Positions 52,437 to 62,400 of a stretch of 64,000 nt of DNA are shown one piece after another (positions within the stretch are counted from its first letter, which is position 1; each line of letters opens with the position of its first letter). The notes below the pieces were generated by a model. The model ran no database searches. It had not been told where the DNA came from and saw nothing but the letters and a program-made list of their open reading frames with translations. This DNA comes from Paenibacillus sp. URB8-2 (GTDB lineage: Bacteria > Bacillota > Bacilli > Paenibacillales > Paenibacillaceae). A program made the translations under genes and the position numbers. Location of the stretch: assembly GCF_013393385.1 (NCBI RefSeq), contig NZ_AP023239.1, forward strand, positions 992,001 through 1,056,000. Reading direction: 5' to 3'.

Positions 52437-54461
52437 GTGATCAACGATAAATTGCCGAAGATTTGGTACGGAGGAGATTACAATCCCGAGCAGTGGGACG
52501 CCGAAGTATGGGCCGAGGATGACCGCTTGTTCAAGCTGGCCGGCATCGATGTCGCTACCATCAATGTGTTCTCCTGGGCGATGATTCAGCCGGATGAAGA
52601 AACCTATGATTTCTCGTCGCTCGATGAAACGATGGACCGGCTGTACAGAAACGGGACCTATATTTGCCTGGCTACGGCCACCGGGGCGCATCCGGCCTGG
52701 ATGGCGCGCCAATATCCCGAGGTGACCCGTGTCGATGTCAAGGGCCGGAAACGCAAATTCGGGGGACGGCATAACTCCAACCCGCACAGCTCGGTCTACC
52801 GTACATTTTCCGCCCGGCTTGCGGGCAAGCTGGCGGAGCGGTACAAAGATCATCCCGCGCTCGTGGCCTGGCATGTCTCGAATGAGTACGGCGGATACGA
52901 CTACTCCGAGCAGTCCGAGACGGCCTTCCGTGAGTGGCTGAAAGTGCGCTACGGCACGCTGGACGCCCTGAACAGAGCGTGGAATACGAGATTTTGGGGA
53001 CATACCTTCTATGATTGGGAGGAGATTGTCGTCCCCAGCGAGCTGAGCGAGGAGTGGAACGGCAGCCGGACCAACTTCCAGGGCATTTCGCTCGATTACC
53101 GCCGGTTCATGTCGCACAGCCTGCTGGAGTGCTACCGGCTGGAATACGACGCGATCCGGGAGCACAGCAAGGATGTGCCGATTACGACGAATCTGATGGG
53201 CTTTTATCCGGAGCTGGATTATTTCGAGTGGGCCAAGTATATGGATGTCGTGTCCTGGGACAACTATCCTTCTCTGGATACGCCCGTCAGCTTTACGGCG
53301 ATGACCCATGACCTGATGCGCGGCCTGAAGAGCGGCCAGCCGTTCATGCTGATGGAGCAGACGCCGAGCCAGCAGAACTGGCAGGCGTACAACTCGCTCA
53401 AGCGGCCCGGCGTAATGCGGCTGTGGAGCTACCAGGCGGTGGCGCGCGGAGCGGACACCGTCCTGTTCTTCCAGCTGCGCCGATCGGTCGGCGCCTGCGA
53501 GAAGTACCACGGCGCCGTGATCGAGCACGCCGGGCATGAGCATACGCGCGTGTTCCGCGAATGCGCGGAACTGGGCCGGGAACTGCAGCTGCTCGGCGGC
53601 GAGCTGCTGGACGCCCGGAGCTCGGCGAAGGTCGCCATCCTGTTCGACTGGGAGAACCGCTGGGCGCTCAATCTGTCTAGCGGGCCGACGGTCGCGCTGA
53701 ACTATGTGGACGAAGTGCATAAGTATTACGATGCGCTGTTTGCACAGCATATCGAGGTGGATATGGTCGGCGTCCTGGAGGACTTGACCAAGTACGAAAT
53801 CGTGATCGCCCCGGTGCTATACATGGTGAAGCCGGGCTTTGCGGCGAGAGCGGAAGCTTTTGTCCAGGCGGGGGGTACGTTCGTGACGACCTTCTTCAGC
53901 GGAATCGTCGACGAGAATGATCTCGTTACGCTCGGCGGCTATCCCGGCCAGCTGCGGCGGCTGCTTGGCGTATGGGCGGAGGAGATCGACGCGCTGCTGC
54001 CGGGCATGAGCAATCAAATCGTCATGGAGCGGGATTGGAAAAAGCTGAGCGGAAGCTATGAATGCGGCATTCTGTGCGATCTGATTCATTCGGAGGGGGC
54101 GGAGACGCTGGCGCGTTACGGCTCCGATTTCTATCGGGGCATGCCGGCGCTTACCGTCAACCGGTTCGGCGGGGGCAAAGCCTATTATATTGCTTCCAGC
54201 CCGGACGCCGGCTTTCTGCAAGGACTCCTTGGCAATCTGTGCGCCGACAAGAATATCGCGCCGCTCGTCAAAGCCCCGCAGGGAATCGAAGCTGCGCGGC
54301 GGGTGAAGAACGGAACGCCGTACCTGTTCCTTCTGAACCACACCGACGGGGAACTGACGGCAGAGATCGGCTCCGCCGGGATGACCGATCTGCTGACCGG
54401 CAGGGCGGTGAGCGGAACAGCGGTCGTTCCAGCGAAGGGAGTAATGATATTGAAGGGATAG
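52437..54461 (+). CDS. Beta-galactosidase (GH42)
   Basis: A 674-residue enzyme of standard GH42 length that hydrolyses beta-galactosides. The acid/base Glu is in AWHVSNEYGGYDYSE and the nucleophile Glu in FMLMEQTPSQQNW. IWYGGDYNPEQWD at the N terminus is the family hallmark. There is no signal peptide, so it is cytoplasmic. The GTG at 52437 is preferred because AAAGGA lies eight to nine bases upstream; a GTG at 52428 is an alternative. It is controlled probably by the divergent AraC gene. Confidence 0.93.
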   Translation: MINDKLPKIWYGGDYNPEQWDAEVWAEDDRLFKLAGIDVATINVFSWAMIQPDEETYDFSSLDETMDRLYRNGTYICLATATGAHPAWMARQYPEVTRVDVKGRKRKFGGRHNSNPHSSVYRTFSARLAGKLAERYKDHPALVAWHVSNEYGGYDYSEQSETAFREWLKVRYGTLDALNRAWNTRFWGHTFYDWEEIVVPSELSEEWNGSRTNFQGISLDYRRFMSHSLLECYRLEYDAIREHSKDVPITTNLMGFYPELDYFEWAKYMDVVSWDNYPSLDTPVSFTAMTHDLMRGLKSGQPFMLMEQTPSQQNWQAYNSLKRPGVMRLWSYQAVARGADTVLFFQLRRSVGACEKYHGAVIEHAGHEHTRVFRECAELGRELQLLGGELLDARSSAKVAILFDWENRWALNLSSGPTVALNYVDEVHKYYDALFAQHIEVDMVGVLEDLTKYEIVIAPVLYMVKPGFAARAEAFVQAGGTFVTTFFSGIVDENDLVTLGGYPGQLRRLLGVWAEEIDALLPGMSNQIVMERDWKKLSGSYECGILCDLIHSEGAETLARYGSDFYRGMPALTVNRFGGGKAYYIASSPDAGFLQGLLGNLCADKNIAPLVKAPQGIEAARRVKNGTPYLFLLNHTDGELTAEIGSAGMTDLLTGRAVSGTAVVPAKGVMILKG

Positions 54462-54568
54462 CACTGCAAGTCCGGTTGCTTGAATCGTGCCGTGCGGAAA
54501 TGAACCGGACTTTCGCGGGGCACCCGGCAGGAGATACGGCACTGACCCGAGGCAGGAAGAAACAGCAA

Positions 54569-54609
54569 AGGACAGCTCTTCGCTTTACGTGAAGAAGCCG
54601 TCCTTTTTC
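54569..54609 (+). terminator. First terminator after the GH42 gene
   Basis: AGGACAGCTCTTC pairs imperfectly with GAAGAAGCCGTCCT, followed by TTTTTCT. Confidence 0.65.
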
Positions 54610-54610
54610 T

Positions 54611-54662
54611 AAATATCAGGTTAAGTATAAGCTTCGCGCTTATCCTTAACCTGATATTTTTA
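54611..54662. terminator. Second, long terminator stem after the GH42 gene
   Basis: AAATATCAGGTTAAG pairs with CTTAACCTGATATTT; inside, TAAGC pairs with GCTTA. T follows. It may also stop the converging LacI transcript. Confidence 0.75.
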
Positions 54663-54728
54663 CGAGAAACGGATGCCTTCCTCTTCCAGAGGACGGCGAA
54701 GCCGTTTCTTCTTATTTGTAAAGATGGA

Positions 54729-55775
54729 TTAATTTGAATGCAGTTGTGCGGCTTCGCCCACCTCATTACGCCGCCGGGTCGATCCCCGCAGAACCACGCT
54801 GGTATCCAGATAGATGGTTTCCTTGTGGCGGTCGGGCTGTTCAATCCGATTCAGCAGCGCTTCGACGACGCGGATGCCGAGCTCGTAAGGATAGGTATGA
54901 ACGGTGGTCAGCGGCGGGTCGATGATTTTGGCGTTGGCAATGTCGTCAAACCCCGTCACTTCAATCTGTCCTGGCACCTGAACCTTCATTTCTTTGAGCG
55001 CGCGAATCGCGCAGATGCCGATATCGTCATTGGCGCACACGAACGCGGTTGGAAGTTGGGCCAGGTCTTTCAGCTGGGCTGTCATCCACTCGACGGAAAG
55101 GTAGGGCTGCGTGTCGTCCGGCGTTATGCTGAAGGCAGGATTCGGCTCATGTCCGGATGCCCGTATCGCGCGCTCGAACCCGAGCCATCTTTCGTAAAAG
55201 CTGCGGCAGTGGTACAAATCTCCAATGAAGCCGATATTCGTGTGCCCCTCTTCGATCAGTGTTTTGGTAAGGGTATAGGTGGCGAATTCATTTTCAACCA
55301 TCACGATGTCGTACTTGTGGCTGTCAAAGACGGTGTTGGGCAGGGAGTCGATGAATACGGTCGGAATGCCGGCCCCAAGGATCGTTTCGATATAAGGCTT
55401 ATGAAAAATCTCGATGCATACGATGCCGTCGATATTAAACGGATTGATGTTGGCCGGCAGCGCATTGTTTCGGATATCTTCGGGCTTCACCAGGGTCAGA
55501 ATCAGATTAAATCCCTGGGCGCTCAGCGCCGTTTCCATACCTTTTATTGTCTCGGCGTAGAAACTGATGACGTTAATATCTCCGCGGGTGAGCAGCGCAA
55601 TGTTCCCCATGTTCATGGTGGAGAAATTTTTATATTTCAGCTCCGCCGCCTTTTGGAGAATCTTCTCCTTGGTCCCGTCGGGAATTTGCGGATGGTTGTT
55701 CAGCGCTTTGGAAACGGTATTGCGGGACAATCCTAAAGCATCAGCGATATTTTGAATGGTCACTCTCTCAGCCAT
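54729..55775 (-). CDS. LacI family transcriptional regulator
   Basis: A 348-residue repressor. The N-terminal helix-turn-helix is TIQNIADALGLSRNTVSKAL with the hinge helix after it. The sugar-binding domain follows (GFIGDLYHCRSFYERWLGFE; TAFVCANDDIGICAIRALKE; VTGFDDIANAKIIDPPLTTV). The start at 55775 (MAERVTIQNI) has AAGGAG ten bases upstream; the ATG at 55784 is too close to it. It is divergent from three GH32 genes and is the likely repressor of fructan use. Confidence 0.92.
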   Translation of the reverse strand: MAERVTIQNIADALGLSRNTVSKALNNHPQIPDGTKEKILQKAAELKYKNFSTMNMGNIALLTRGDINVISFYAETIKGMETALSAQGFNLILTLVKPEDIRNNALPANINPFNIDGIVCIEIFHKPYIETILGAGIPTVFIDSLPNTVFDSHKYDIVMVENEFATYTLTKTLIEEGHTNIGFIGDLYHCRSFYERWLGFERAIRASGHEPNPAFSITPDDTQPYLSVEWMTAQLKDLAQLPTAFVCANDDIGICAIRALKEMKVQVPGQIEVTGFDDIANAKIIDPPLTTVHTYPYELGIRVVEALLNRIEQPDRHKETIYLDTSVVLRGSTRRRNEVGEAAQLHSN

Positions 55776-55863
55776 AGACAGCATGCTCCTTTTTGGCTCA
55801 CGATTTTTATATTTACTGGGATATGCGATTGACGCGTTTACGCCTTTTCATCGAAGTGCAATC

Positions 55864-55892
55864 TTTATATCATTTTAGTGTGCGATAGTAAA
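55864..55892 (-). promoter_or_regulatory. Predicted promoter of the LacI gene
   Basis: On the minus strand TTTACT and TATAAA are 17 bases apart, about 90 bases ahead of the start. The rest of the 550-base divergent gap (55893-56181) is AT-rich, with no gene. Confidence 0.45.
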
Positions 55893-56181
55893 CAAAAATG
55901 TAAAGAAAAATTCAATTGGAAAAATGCAAATGAAAACGCCCAAAACAAAAGAATGAAAAGCACAAACAGCAGAACTCTATTTAGTATGGACGGATTTCCT
56001 CGTTTTAACATCTTATTATATAACCTTTTTCAGCGGTTGCATAGGTTATCCTGTCCATAAAATCAGCTTGGAAAGCGTTTTTGTTGAAAATGACGATGAT
56101 GGCTTGTCTCTACTTCAGATATGCAAAGATTTGGTTGGATCAAGCGGAAAAATATTTTACAAAACAGCGCTTTAAAAGTGA

Positions 56182-56210
56182 TTGACACTTGGAATTGGAA
56201 GCGCTATACT
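56182..56210 (+). promoter_or_regulatory. Promoter of the GH32 gene cluster with an overlapping cre-like site
   Basis: A perfect TTGACA (56182-56187) and TATACT (56205-56210) are 17 bases apart. Within them TTGGAAGCGCTATAC matches the cre consensus except for the last two bases and shares AAGCGCTATAC with the site ahead of the AraC gene at 45445. CcpA or the LacI protein binding here would block transcription. Confidence 0.7.
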
Positions 56211-56328
56211 TCAATTGCGTCAAAGTTGTTTACATTTGTAATGATCAATGTAAATTAATGAAGGTCGGATATGCCTATCAAAGCGTGCTTGAAAAGAGAC
56301 CAGGAAGTCGGGCCTATGGAGGTTGACC

Positions 56329-57777
56329 ATGACTGAAACGTACCATGAGCTTTACCGCCCGCAATTTCATCTGACACCGCCGGAGGGGCCGATGAGCGAT
56401 CCAAACGGCATGGTGTTCTATGAAGGGGAATATCATCAGTTTTATCAATTTACTGGGAGGTGGGGCCACGCGGTAAGCCGGGATTTGCTGCACTGGGAGC
56501 ATCTGCCGCTGGCGCTTGTATCCGATGAACTGGGTGACATCTGGTCAGGCAGCGCCGTGGTGGACTGGAAGGACAGCAGCGGTTTCTTCGGCGGAGGCAG
56601 TGGTCTGGTTGCCATCTTCACTCACTTCAAGGATGGCCTTCAGTCCCAGAGCATCGCGTACAGCCCGGACAAAGGCCGGACCTGGGTGAAGTATTCGGGC
56701 AATCCGGTCATTCCCAATCCCGGCCTGAATGACTTTCGCGATCCGAAGGTGCTGTGGCATGAAGAGACGGGCCGCTGGGCGATGGCGGTCAGCGTGGACC
56801 GGGCCATTCATTTCTACAGCTCGCCCAATCTGCGTGAATGGCGGTTTGAAAGCGTGTTTGAAGGCGTCGGCTGCCAGGATGCAGTTTGGGAGTGTCCTGA
56901 TCTGTTCCGGCTTCCCGTCCTGGGAGAGCCGGACGAGAGCCGCTGGGTGCTGCATGTCAGCATCGGGGACAACGAGGTGACGGACGGGTCGACCGCCCAG
57001 TATTTCGTCGGAGACTTCGACGGCCGCCGCTTTGTCTGCGAGCATGAGGACGGGGCTCCCCGGTGGACCGATTACGGGCAGGACTTCTATGCCGCCGTTT
57101 CCTATTCGGATATTCCTCAGGAGGACGGACGGACGATCTGGCTCGGCTGGACCTCCAACTGGCAGTATCCGTTTCATTCGCCCACCGAGCCTTGGAAAGG
57201 CGGAATGTCGATTCCAAGGACGGTGGGGCTGGCAAGAAAGGGCGGCGAGCTTCGTCTGGTGCAGCAACCCGTGCAAGAGCTGGAGAAACTGCGTGAAGAA
57301 CCGGTCCGCTTCGGTCCTCTGGAAGTGAAGGATGAAATTCTCCGACTTCCCTTCTCGGGCCTGTCGTACGAATTCGAAGCGGAAGTAAGCTGGGATCGGG
57401 CGGCGGAATGGGGAATCCGCGTTAGGGTATCGGGTGACGGCGAGGAGCATACCGTGCTTGGCTTCAGCCCGGAACGCGAAGAGCTGTTTCTTGACCGCCG
57501 CAAGTCGGGCTTCAGCGAGCTGCCGAAGCGCACGGGCGGAACGGCGAATTTCGCCAAGGTATTCCGGGCGCCGAAGAGCGGCGAAGCCGGCAGGTTGTCC
57601 GTGCGGGGTTATGTCGATGATTCGGTCATCGAGTGGTTCGTTGGAGACGGCGAGGAAGTGTTCACGTCGCTTGTCTATCCCCGCCCAAGCAGCGGCGGAC
57701 TGGAATTGTTCGCCCATAGCGGAAGCGCCAGGTTCAGCCATTTTACCGTGTATCCTCTGAAATCGGTTTGGACTTAA
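56329..57777 (+). CDS. GH32 fructan hydrolase, cytoplasmic
   Basis: A 482-residue enzyme that cuts beta-fructosidic bonds (sucrose, fructo-oligosaccharides or levan type). The nucleophile Asp is in PMSDPNGMVFYEGEYHQF, the transition-state Asp in NDFRDPKVL, and the acid/base Glu in WECPDLFRL. A C-terminal beta-sandwich follows (about 345-480). The usual W-M-N before D-P-N-G is replaced by P-M-S, as in levanase-like members. There is no signal peptide. The ATG at 56329 has GGAGG six bases upstream. It is the first gene of the cluster. Confidence 0.9.
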   Translation: MTETYHELYRPQFHLTPPEGPMSDPNGMVFYEGEYHQFYQFTGRWGHAVSRDLLHWEHLPLALVSDELGDIWSGSAVVDWKDSSGFFGGGSGLVAIFTHFKDGLQSQSIAYSPDKGRTWVKYSGNPVIPNPGLNDFRDPKVLWHEETGRWAMAVSVDRAIHFYSSPNLREWRFESVFEGVGCQDAVWECPDLFRLPVLGEPDESRWVLHVSIGDNEVTDGSTAQYFVGDFDGRRFVCEHEDGAPRWTDYGQDFYAAVSYSDIPQEDGRTIWLGWTSNWQYPFHSPTEPWKGGMSIPRTVGLARKGGELRLVQQPVQELEKLREEPVRFGPLEVKDEILRLPFSGLSYEFEAEVSWDRAAEWGIRVRVSGDGEEHTVLGFSPEREELFLDRRKSGFSELPKRTGGTANFAKVFRAPKSGEAGRLSVRGYVDDSVIEWFVGDGEEVFTSLVYPRPSSGGLELFAHSGSARFSHFTVYPLKSVWT

Positions 57778-57823
57778 ACAAAATACAGAAAATAATTATT
57801 TTGGAATCGGATGGTGATCTACT

Positions 57824-59287
57824 GTGAGCAACACAATTCAAAACGAGACAGTATCTATTACCAACGGCCGGTATCGGCTGCAATATCATTTAATGCCGCC
57901 TGTCGGCTGGATGAACGACCCGAACGGACTGATTTATTACAAAGGCGAATATCACGCGTTCTATCAACACTACCCATACGGTCCTTGGCAGGGTCCTATG
58001 CACTGGGGACATGCGAAGAGTAAAGATCTCGTACATTGGGAGCATCTTCCGATCGCGCTGACCCCCTCCATGCCCTACGACAGCGGCGAAGATACGGTGT
58101 ACGGCTGCTGGTCGGGCAGCGGGGTGGACGATGGCGGCGTGTTGACCCTGATTTATACGGGGCATGTGGAGAGCAATGATCCGGTCGAGGTGCAGTGCAT
58201 CGCGCGCAGTACGGACGGCATCCATTTTGAAAAAGGGCCGGTCAGCGTCATTGATGGCCCTCCGGACGCGGAGTGCTTCGGCTTCCGCGATCCGAAGGTG
58301 TGGAAGCGCGGCGAGGTATGGCATCTGGTCGTCGGTTACGGCAAGGACGGCAAAGGCAAGGCGCTTCACTATACCTCAAGCGATCTGAATGAATGGACCT
58401 ATGAGGGAATTGCGGCGGAAAGCGACGGAACGATGGGCGATATGTGGGAATGCCCCGATCTGTTCCCGCTTGGGGAAGGGGCGGACAGTCATGTGCTCCT
58501 GTTCTCTCCGATGAATATTGCCCCCGTCAAGACGCTGTATCTGTCCGGACAGTTCAACTATGACACGGGTAAATTCAGCAACCAGCATAAGGACCGGGTG
58601 GACTATGGCTTCGATTTCTACGCGCCGCAGACCTTCGAGGATGCGTCGGGCCGGCGGATCATGTTCGGCTGGATGAATATTTGGGGAGCGGAGATGCCGG
58701 AGAAGGAAGACGGCTGGATGGGCGCCTTTACTCTGCCGCGCGTGCTTACGCTCGCGGAAGACGGCAGCCTGCTGGCCAACCCCGCCGAGGAGCTGGAGGC
58801 GCTGCGGGGCAGCCATGTGGACGCGGCCAACATCCTGCTGAAGAACGGCGAAGAATTTACACCGGATGGAGTGGCGGGAAGCGCGCTGGAGATTGAAGCC
58901 GTATTTGTGGCCGATTCTTCATCCGATGCCGAATTCGGCCTGCGCGTGCGCTGCTCGGAAGACGGCTTGCAGTATACGGAAATTTCCTATAAGGCATCTG
59001 AAGGCGTGCTGCGAATGAACCGGGATCACGCCGGAGCGGGCGAGGGCGGAGTCAATGAAGCGGCGCTCGTTCCGACGGAGGACGGACGGATCAAGCTGCG
59101 CCTGTTCCTTGACAGCTCTTCGGTGGAGCTGTTCGCCAATGACGGACGCCGGACCATTACGAACCGGATTTATCCGCTGGAAAGCAGCCTCGGCCTCAAG
59201 CTGTTCTCAAGAGGCGGAGATACCTTGCTTGAAACGCTGAATATCTGGCAGTTGGAATCGGATAAGGCGGCGGCAGCAGTTGAATAA
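57824..59287 (+). CDS. GH32 sucrose-6-phosphate hydrolase/fructosidase
   Basis: A 487-residue GH32 enzyme with the standard WMNDPNGLIYYKGEYHAFYQ nucleophile motif, the FRDPKVW motif, and WECPDLFPL with the acid/base Glu. The C-terminal beta-sandwich is complete. Length and lack of a signal peptide fit a cytoplasmic ScrB-like enzyme. The start is GTG at 57824. It differs clearly from the gene upstream and is not a simple recent duplicate. No PTS sugar transporter gene is beside it in the window. Confidence 0.9.
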   Translation: MSNTIQNETVSITNGRYRLQYHLMPPVGWMNDPNGLIYYKGEYHAFYQHYPYGPWQGPMHWGHAKSKDLVHWEHLPIALTPSMPYDSGEDTVYGCWSGSGVDDGGVLTLIYTGHVESNDPVEVQCIARSTDGIHFEKGPVSVIDGPPDAECFGFRDPKVWKRGEVWHLVVGYGKDGKGKALHYTSSDLNEWTYEGIAAESDGTMGDMWECPDLFPLGEGADSHVLLFSPMNIAPVKTLYLSGQFNYDTGKFSNQHKDRVDYGFDFYAPQTFEDASGRRIMFGWMNIWGAEMPEKEDGWMGAFTLPRVLTLAEDGSLLANPAEELEALRGSHVDAANILLKNGEEFTPDGVAGSALEIEAVFVADSSSDAEFGLRVRCSEDGLQYTEISYKASEGVLRMNRDHAGAGEGGVNEAALVPTEDGRIKLRLFLDSSSVELFANDGRRTITNRIYPLESSLGLKLFSRGGDTLLETLNIWQLESDKAAAAVE

Positions 59288-59362
59288 TTGGACCCCGGGG
59301 TATGCCTGCTATGGCTAGGGAAGAAATCGAATACCCTTAAGCAAGACAGAATGAACTAGAGG

Positions 59363-59395
59363 AAAAAGCGGCCTGAAACTTGGGTCGCTTTTCTT
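59363..59395 (+). terminator. Terminator between second and third GH32 genes
   Basis: AAAAGCGGCC pairs with GGTCGCTTTT (one G-U), followed by CTT. The third gene may therefore have a separate promoter or be reached by read-through. Confidence 0.6.
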
Positions 59396-59445
59396 CAGCA
59401 GTAATGGACAGCGCTTACATGATATTAAGAATGGGAGTGAATGCG

Positions 59446-62400
59446 TTGGGAAGAGGGAAGAAGCTTCGGGGGAAAGTCTGGTTAAACGCGTGGGTTGCCG
59501 TACTGCTGCTGGGAACGGTTATATTCCCGGGTTCATATTCGGTGGCGTGGGCGGCGTCGGTAGCAGACGTTACGTATGGTGAAAGCATTTCTGAGAGCGT
59601 TTCAATTAGTGGCGCGAACAGCAACTTAAGCGGGTGGACGGCGAGGGACAAGGGGATCATTGAGGAGACGGCGGACGGCCTGAAGCTGTCGTCTTCAGAG
59701 AACGGCTTCGCGCTGTCGGCGGAGCAGGGAGAAAGCTTCAGCTATGAAACGGACGTAACGCTGCTTCAGAACAGCGGCGTGGTGTCGCTCATCTTCCGCT
59801 CGAACGACAGCGGCTGGGGCTCGTACATGGCGCAGCTTGATCCGGGCGCGGATATCCTCAAGCTGAAGGATGCGAACGGCGACCGGGTGCTGAAGACGGA
59901 AAGCGTGCCGCTGGAAGTCGGACAGACGTACCACCTTAAGGTGACGGCGGAGGGCGCGTCGCTTAAGGTATACTGGAACGGCGGAAGCGAGCCGCTGATT
60001 CAGGTAAGCGATTCCGCCTACACCGGCGGGTATTTTGGCATGCATGTCTGGAACAGCTCGGCCGTGTTCCAGAATATTAATATGCAGGTCATCAACACGG
60101 AGACGAAGCCGGGAACGGTGAACGGCAACCTGAGCGGCTGGACGGCGAAGGACAAAGGGAGCATCGAGGAGACGGCAGACGGGCTGAGGCTCTCCTCTTC
60201 AGAGAACGGCTTCGCGCTGTCAGCGGAGCAGGGTGAAAGCTTCAGCTATGAAGCGGACGTAACGCTGCTCCAGAACAGCGGCGTGGTGTCGCTCATTTTC
60301 CGTTCAAACGACAGCGGCTGGGGCTCGTACATGGCCCAGCTTGATCCGGGCGCGGACATCCTGAAGATGAAGGACGCGGACGGAGACCGGGTGCTGCAGA
60401 CGGAGAGCGTGCCGCTGGAAGCCGGACAGACATATCACCTCAAGGTGACGGCGGACGGCGCGTCGCTGAAGGTGTACTGGAACGGCGGAAGCGACCCGCT
60501 GCTGGAAGCTGAGGATACCGCCCACACCGGCGGGTATTTCGGCATGCATGTCTGGAACAGCGCGGCGGTATTCCAGAATATTTATGCGGGCCCGCTCGGC
60601 GAACCGCAGCCGATAGAGATGTCCGGCGTCAGCAGCAATCTGACGGGCTGGACGCAGCGGGGAATTGGAACCGCTTCCTCAGGTCCCGAAGGCCTTCAAC
60701 TGTCGGCATCGGGAGCGGTTACGGTCATGTCGGACACCTACGCCCAGGATTTCACTTATGAAAGCGACATAATGCTAAAGTCAGCGGATACGGCAGGCTC
60801 CTTGCTGCTGCGTTCGGATAAAGAAGGGCGCAATGCGCTGCTGGTTCAGGTGGACGGCAAAGCCGGCAAAATCCGGCTGGCCGATGCGGGCAGCGGACAA
60901 TCGGACCGCCTTTGGATCGAGAAGAGCATCGCGGTCCTTCCGGGTGTCAGCTACCATGTAAAGGTCAAAGCGGACGGAAACCGGATTAAAGTCTACTGGA
61001 ACGGCAAATACGATCCCATAATCAGCGCCGAAACGGAGCTTTATTCCGTCAATAAGGGACTTGGTCTTCGCGGGGCGGGAACCGCGGTGTTTCAGAATAT
61101 TAAAGTGAGCGATCTGCTTACAAATATAGAAGGTCTGTCGAACGCGGACGGGTTATGGATGAAGGACTTTCAGGGCCTTAAAGGAACGGCGCAGGGAGCA
61201 CAGTGGTCCCTGCATCTCTCCGAAACGCAGGCGGAGGATTTCGTTCTGGAGGGCAACGTTACGATTTCCGTGTATTCACCGTCTGCCGAAGCGGCGCTGC
61301 TGTTCCGGGCAAACGAAGACGGTTCCGGCTACTGGCTTCAATTGAATGCGAATGAAGGCACAGTTAAGCTGGTGAAGTCGGGTTCGGCAGGACGGGAGGT
61401 GCTGGCTTCCTCTTCGGATATTCCGCTTGCTCCCGGGAAGAAGCATCATATTGAAATTCATGCGGCGGGATCGAAAATCTCGGTCTATGTGGACGGCTAT
61501 AAGGGAGCGGTCGCCCAGCTTGAGGATAGCACCTATGCCTCGGGCCTGACCGGTTTTGCCGTAGCAGGAGGCAGCGCTTATTTTCAGGATGTCTATTTGA
61601 CGCCTTCCGGCGGTTACTACAATGAAATTTACCGTCCGGCGTATCATTATACGCCTGCGCGCGGCTCGGCAAGCGATCCGAACGGGCTGGTTTATTTTGA
61701 AGGGGAATATCATCTCTTTCATCAGGACGGCGGACAGTGGGCTCATGCAGTCAGCACCGATCTCGTTCACTGGAAGCGTCTGCCGCTTGCGCTGAAATGG
61801 AACGACATGGGCCATATCTGGTCGGGATCGGCGGTTGCGGACGAGACGAACGCCTCGGGGCTGTTCGGCGACTCCGGGGGCAAAGGCCTTATTGCCTACT
61901 ACACTTCTTTTAATCCCGACAAGACCGGCGGCAACCAGAAAATCGGGCTGGCTTTCAGCAAGGATAAAGGGCGCACCTGGCAGTATTACGGGGATGGCGC
62001 GGTTATCCAAAATCCGGGCTATGTAAGCCCCAATGAACCGGGGAACTGGGATTTCCGCGATCCGAAGGTCGTCCGGGACGAGGTGAATAACCGCTGGGTC
62101 ATGGTCGTTTCCGGCGGCGATCACATCCGCTTCTTCACCTCGGAGAATCTGATCGACTGGACGCTGACCGACACCTTCGGCTACGGCAGCTATATAAGAG
62201 GCGGAGTGTGGGAATGTCCCGACCTGTTCCCTCTGCCGGTGGATGGCAACGCCTCGAACATGAAATGGGTGCTGATGCTCAGCTCGGGCGCTAATCCGAA
62301 GACGAACGGCTCGGATGCGGAGTATTTCATCGGCGATCTGACTCCCGAGGGCAAATTCGTCAACGATAACCCGGCAGGAACGGTGCTTAGAACCGATTAC

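Noticed and set aside
52395..53750. 451-codon minus-strand frame opposite the GH42 gene
   Set aside because: It is a shadow of a clear beta-galactosidase, with no start signal.
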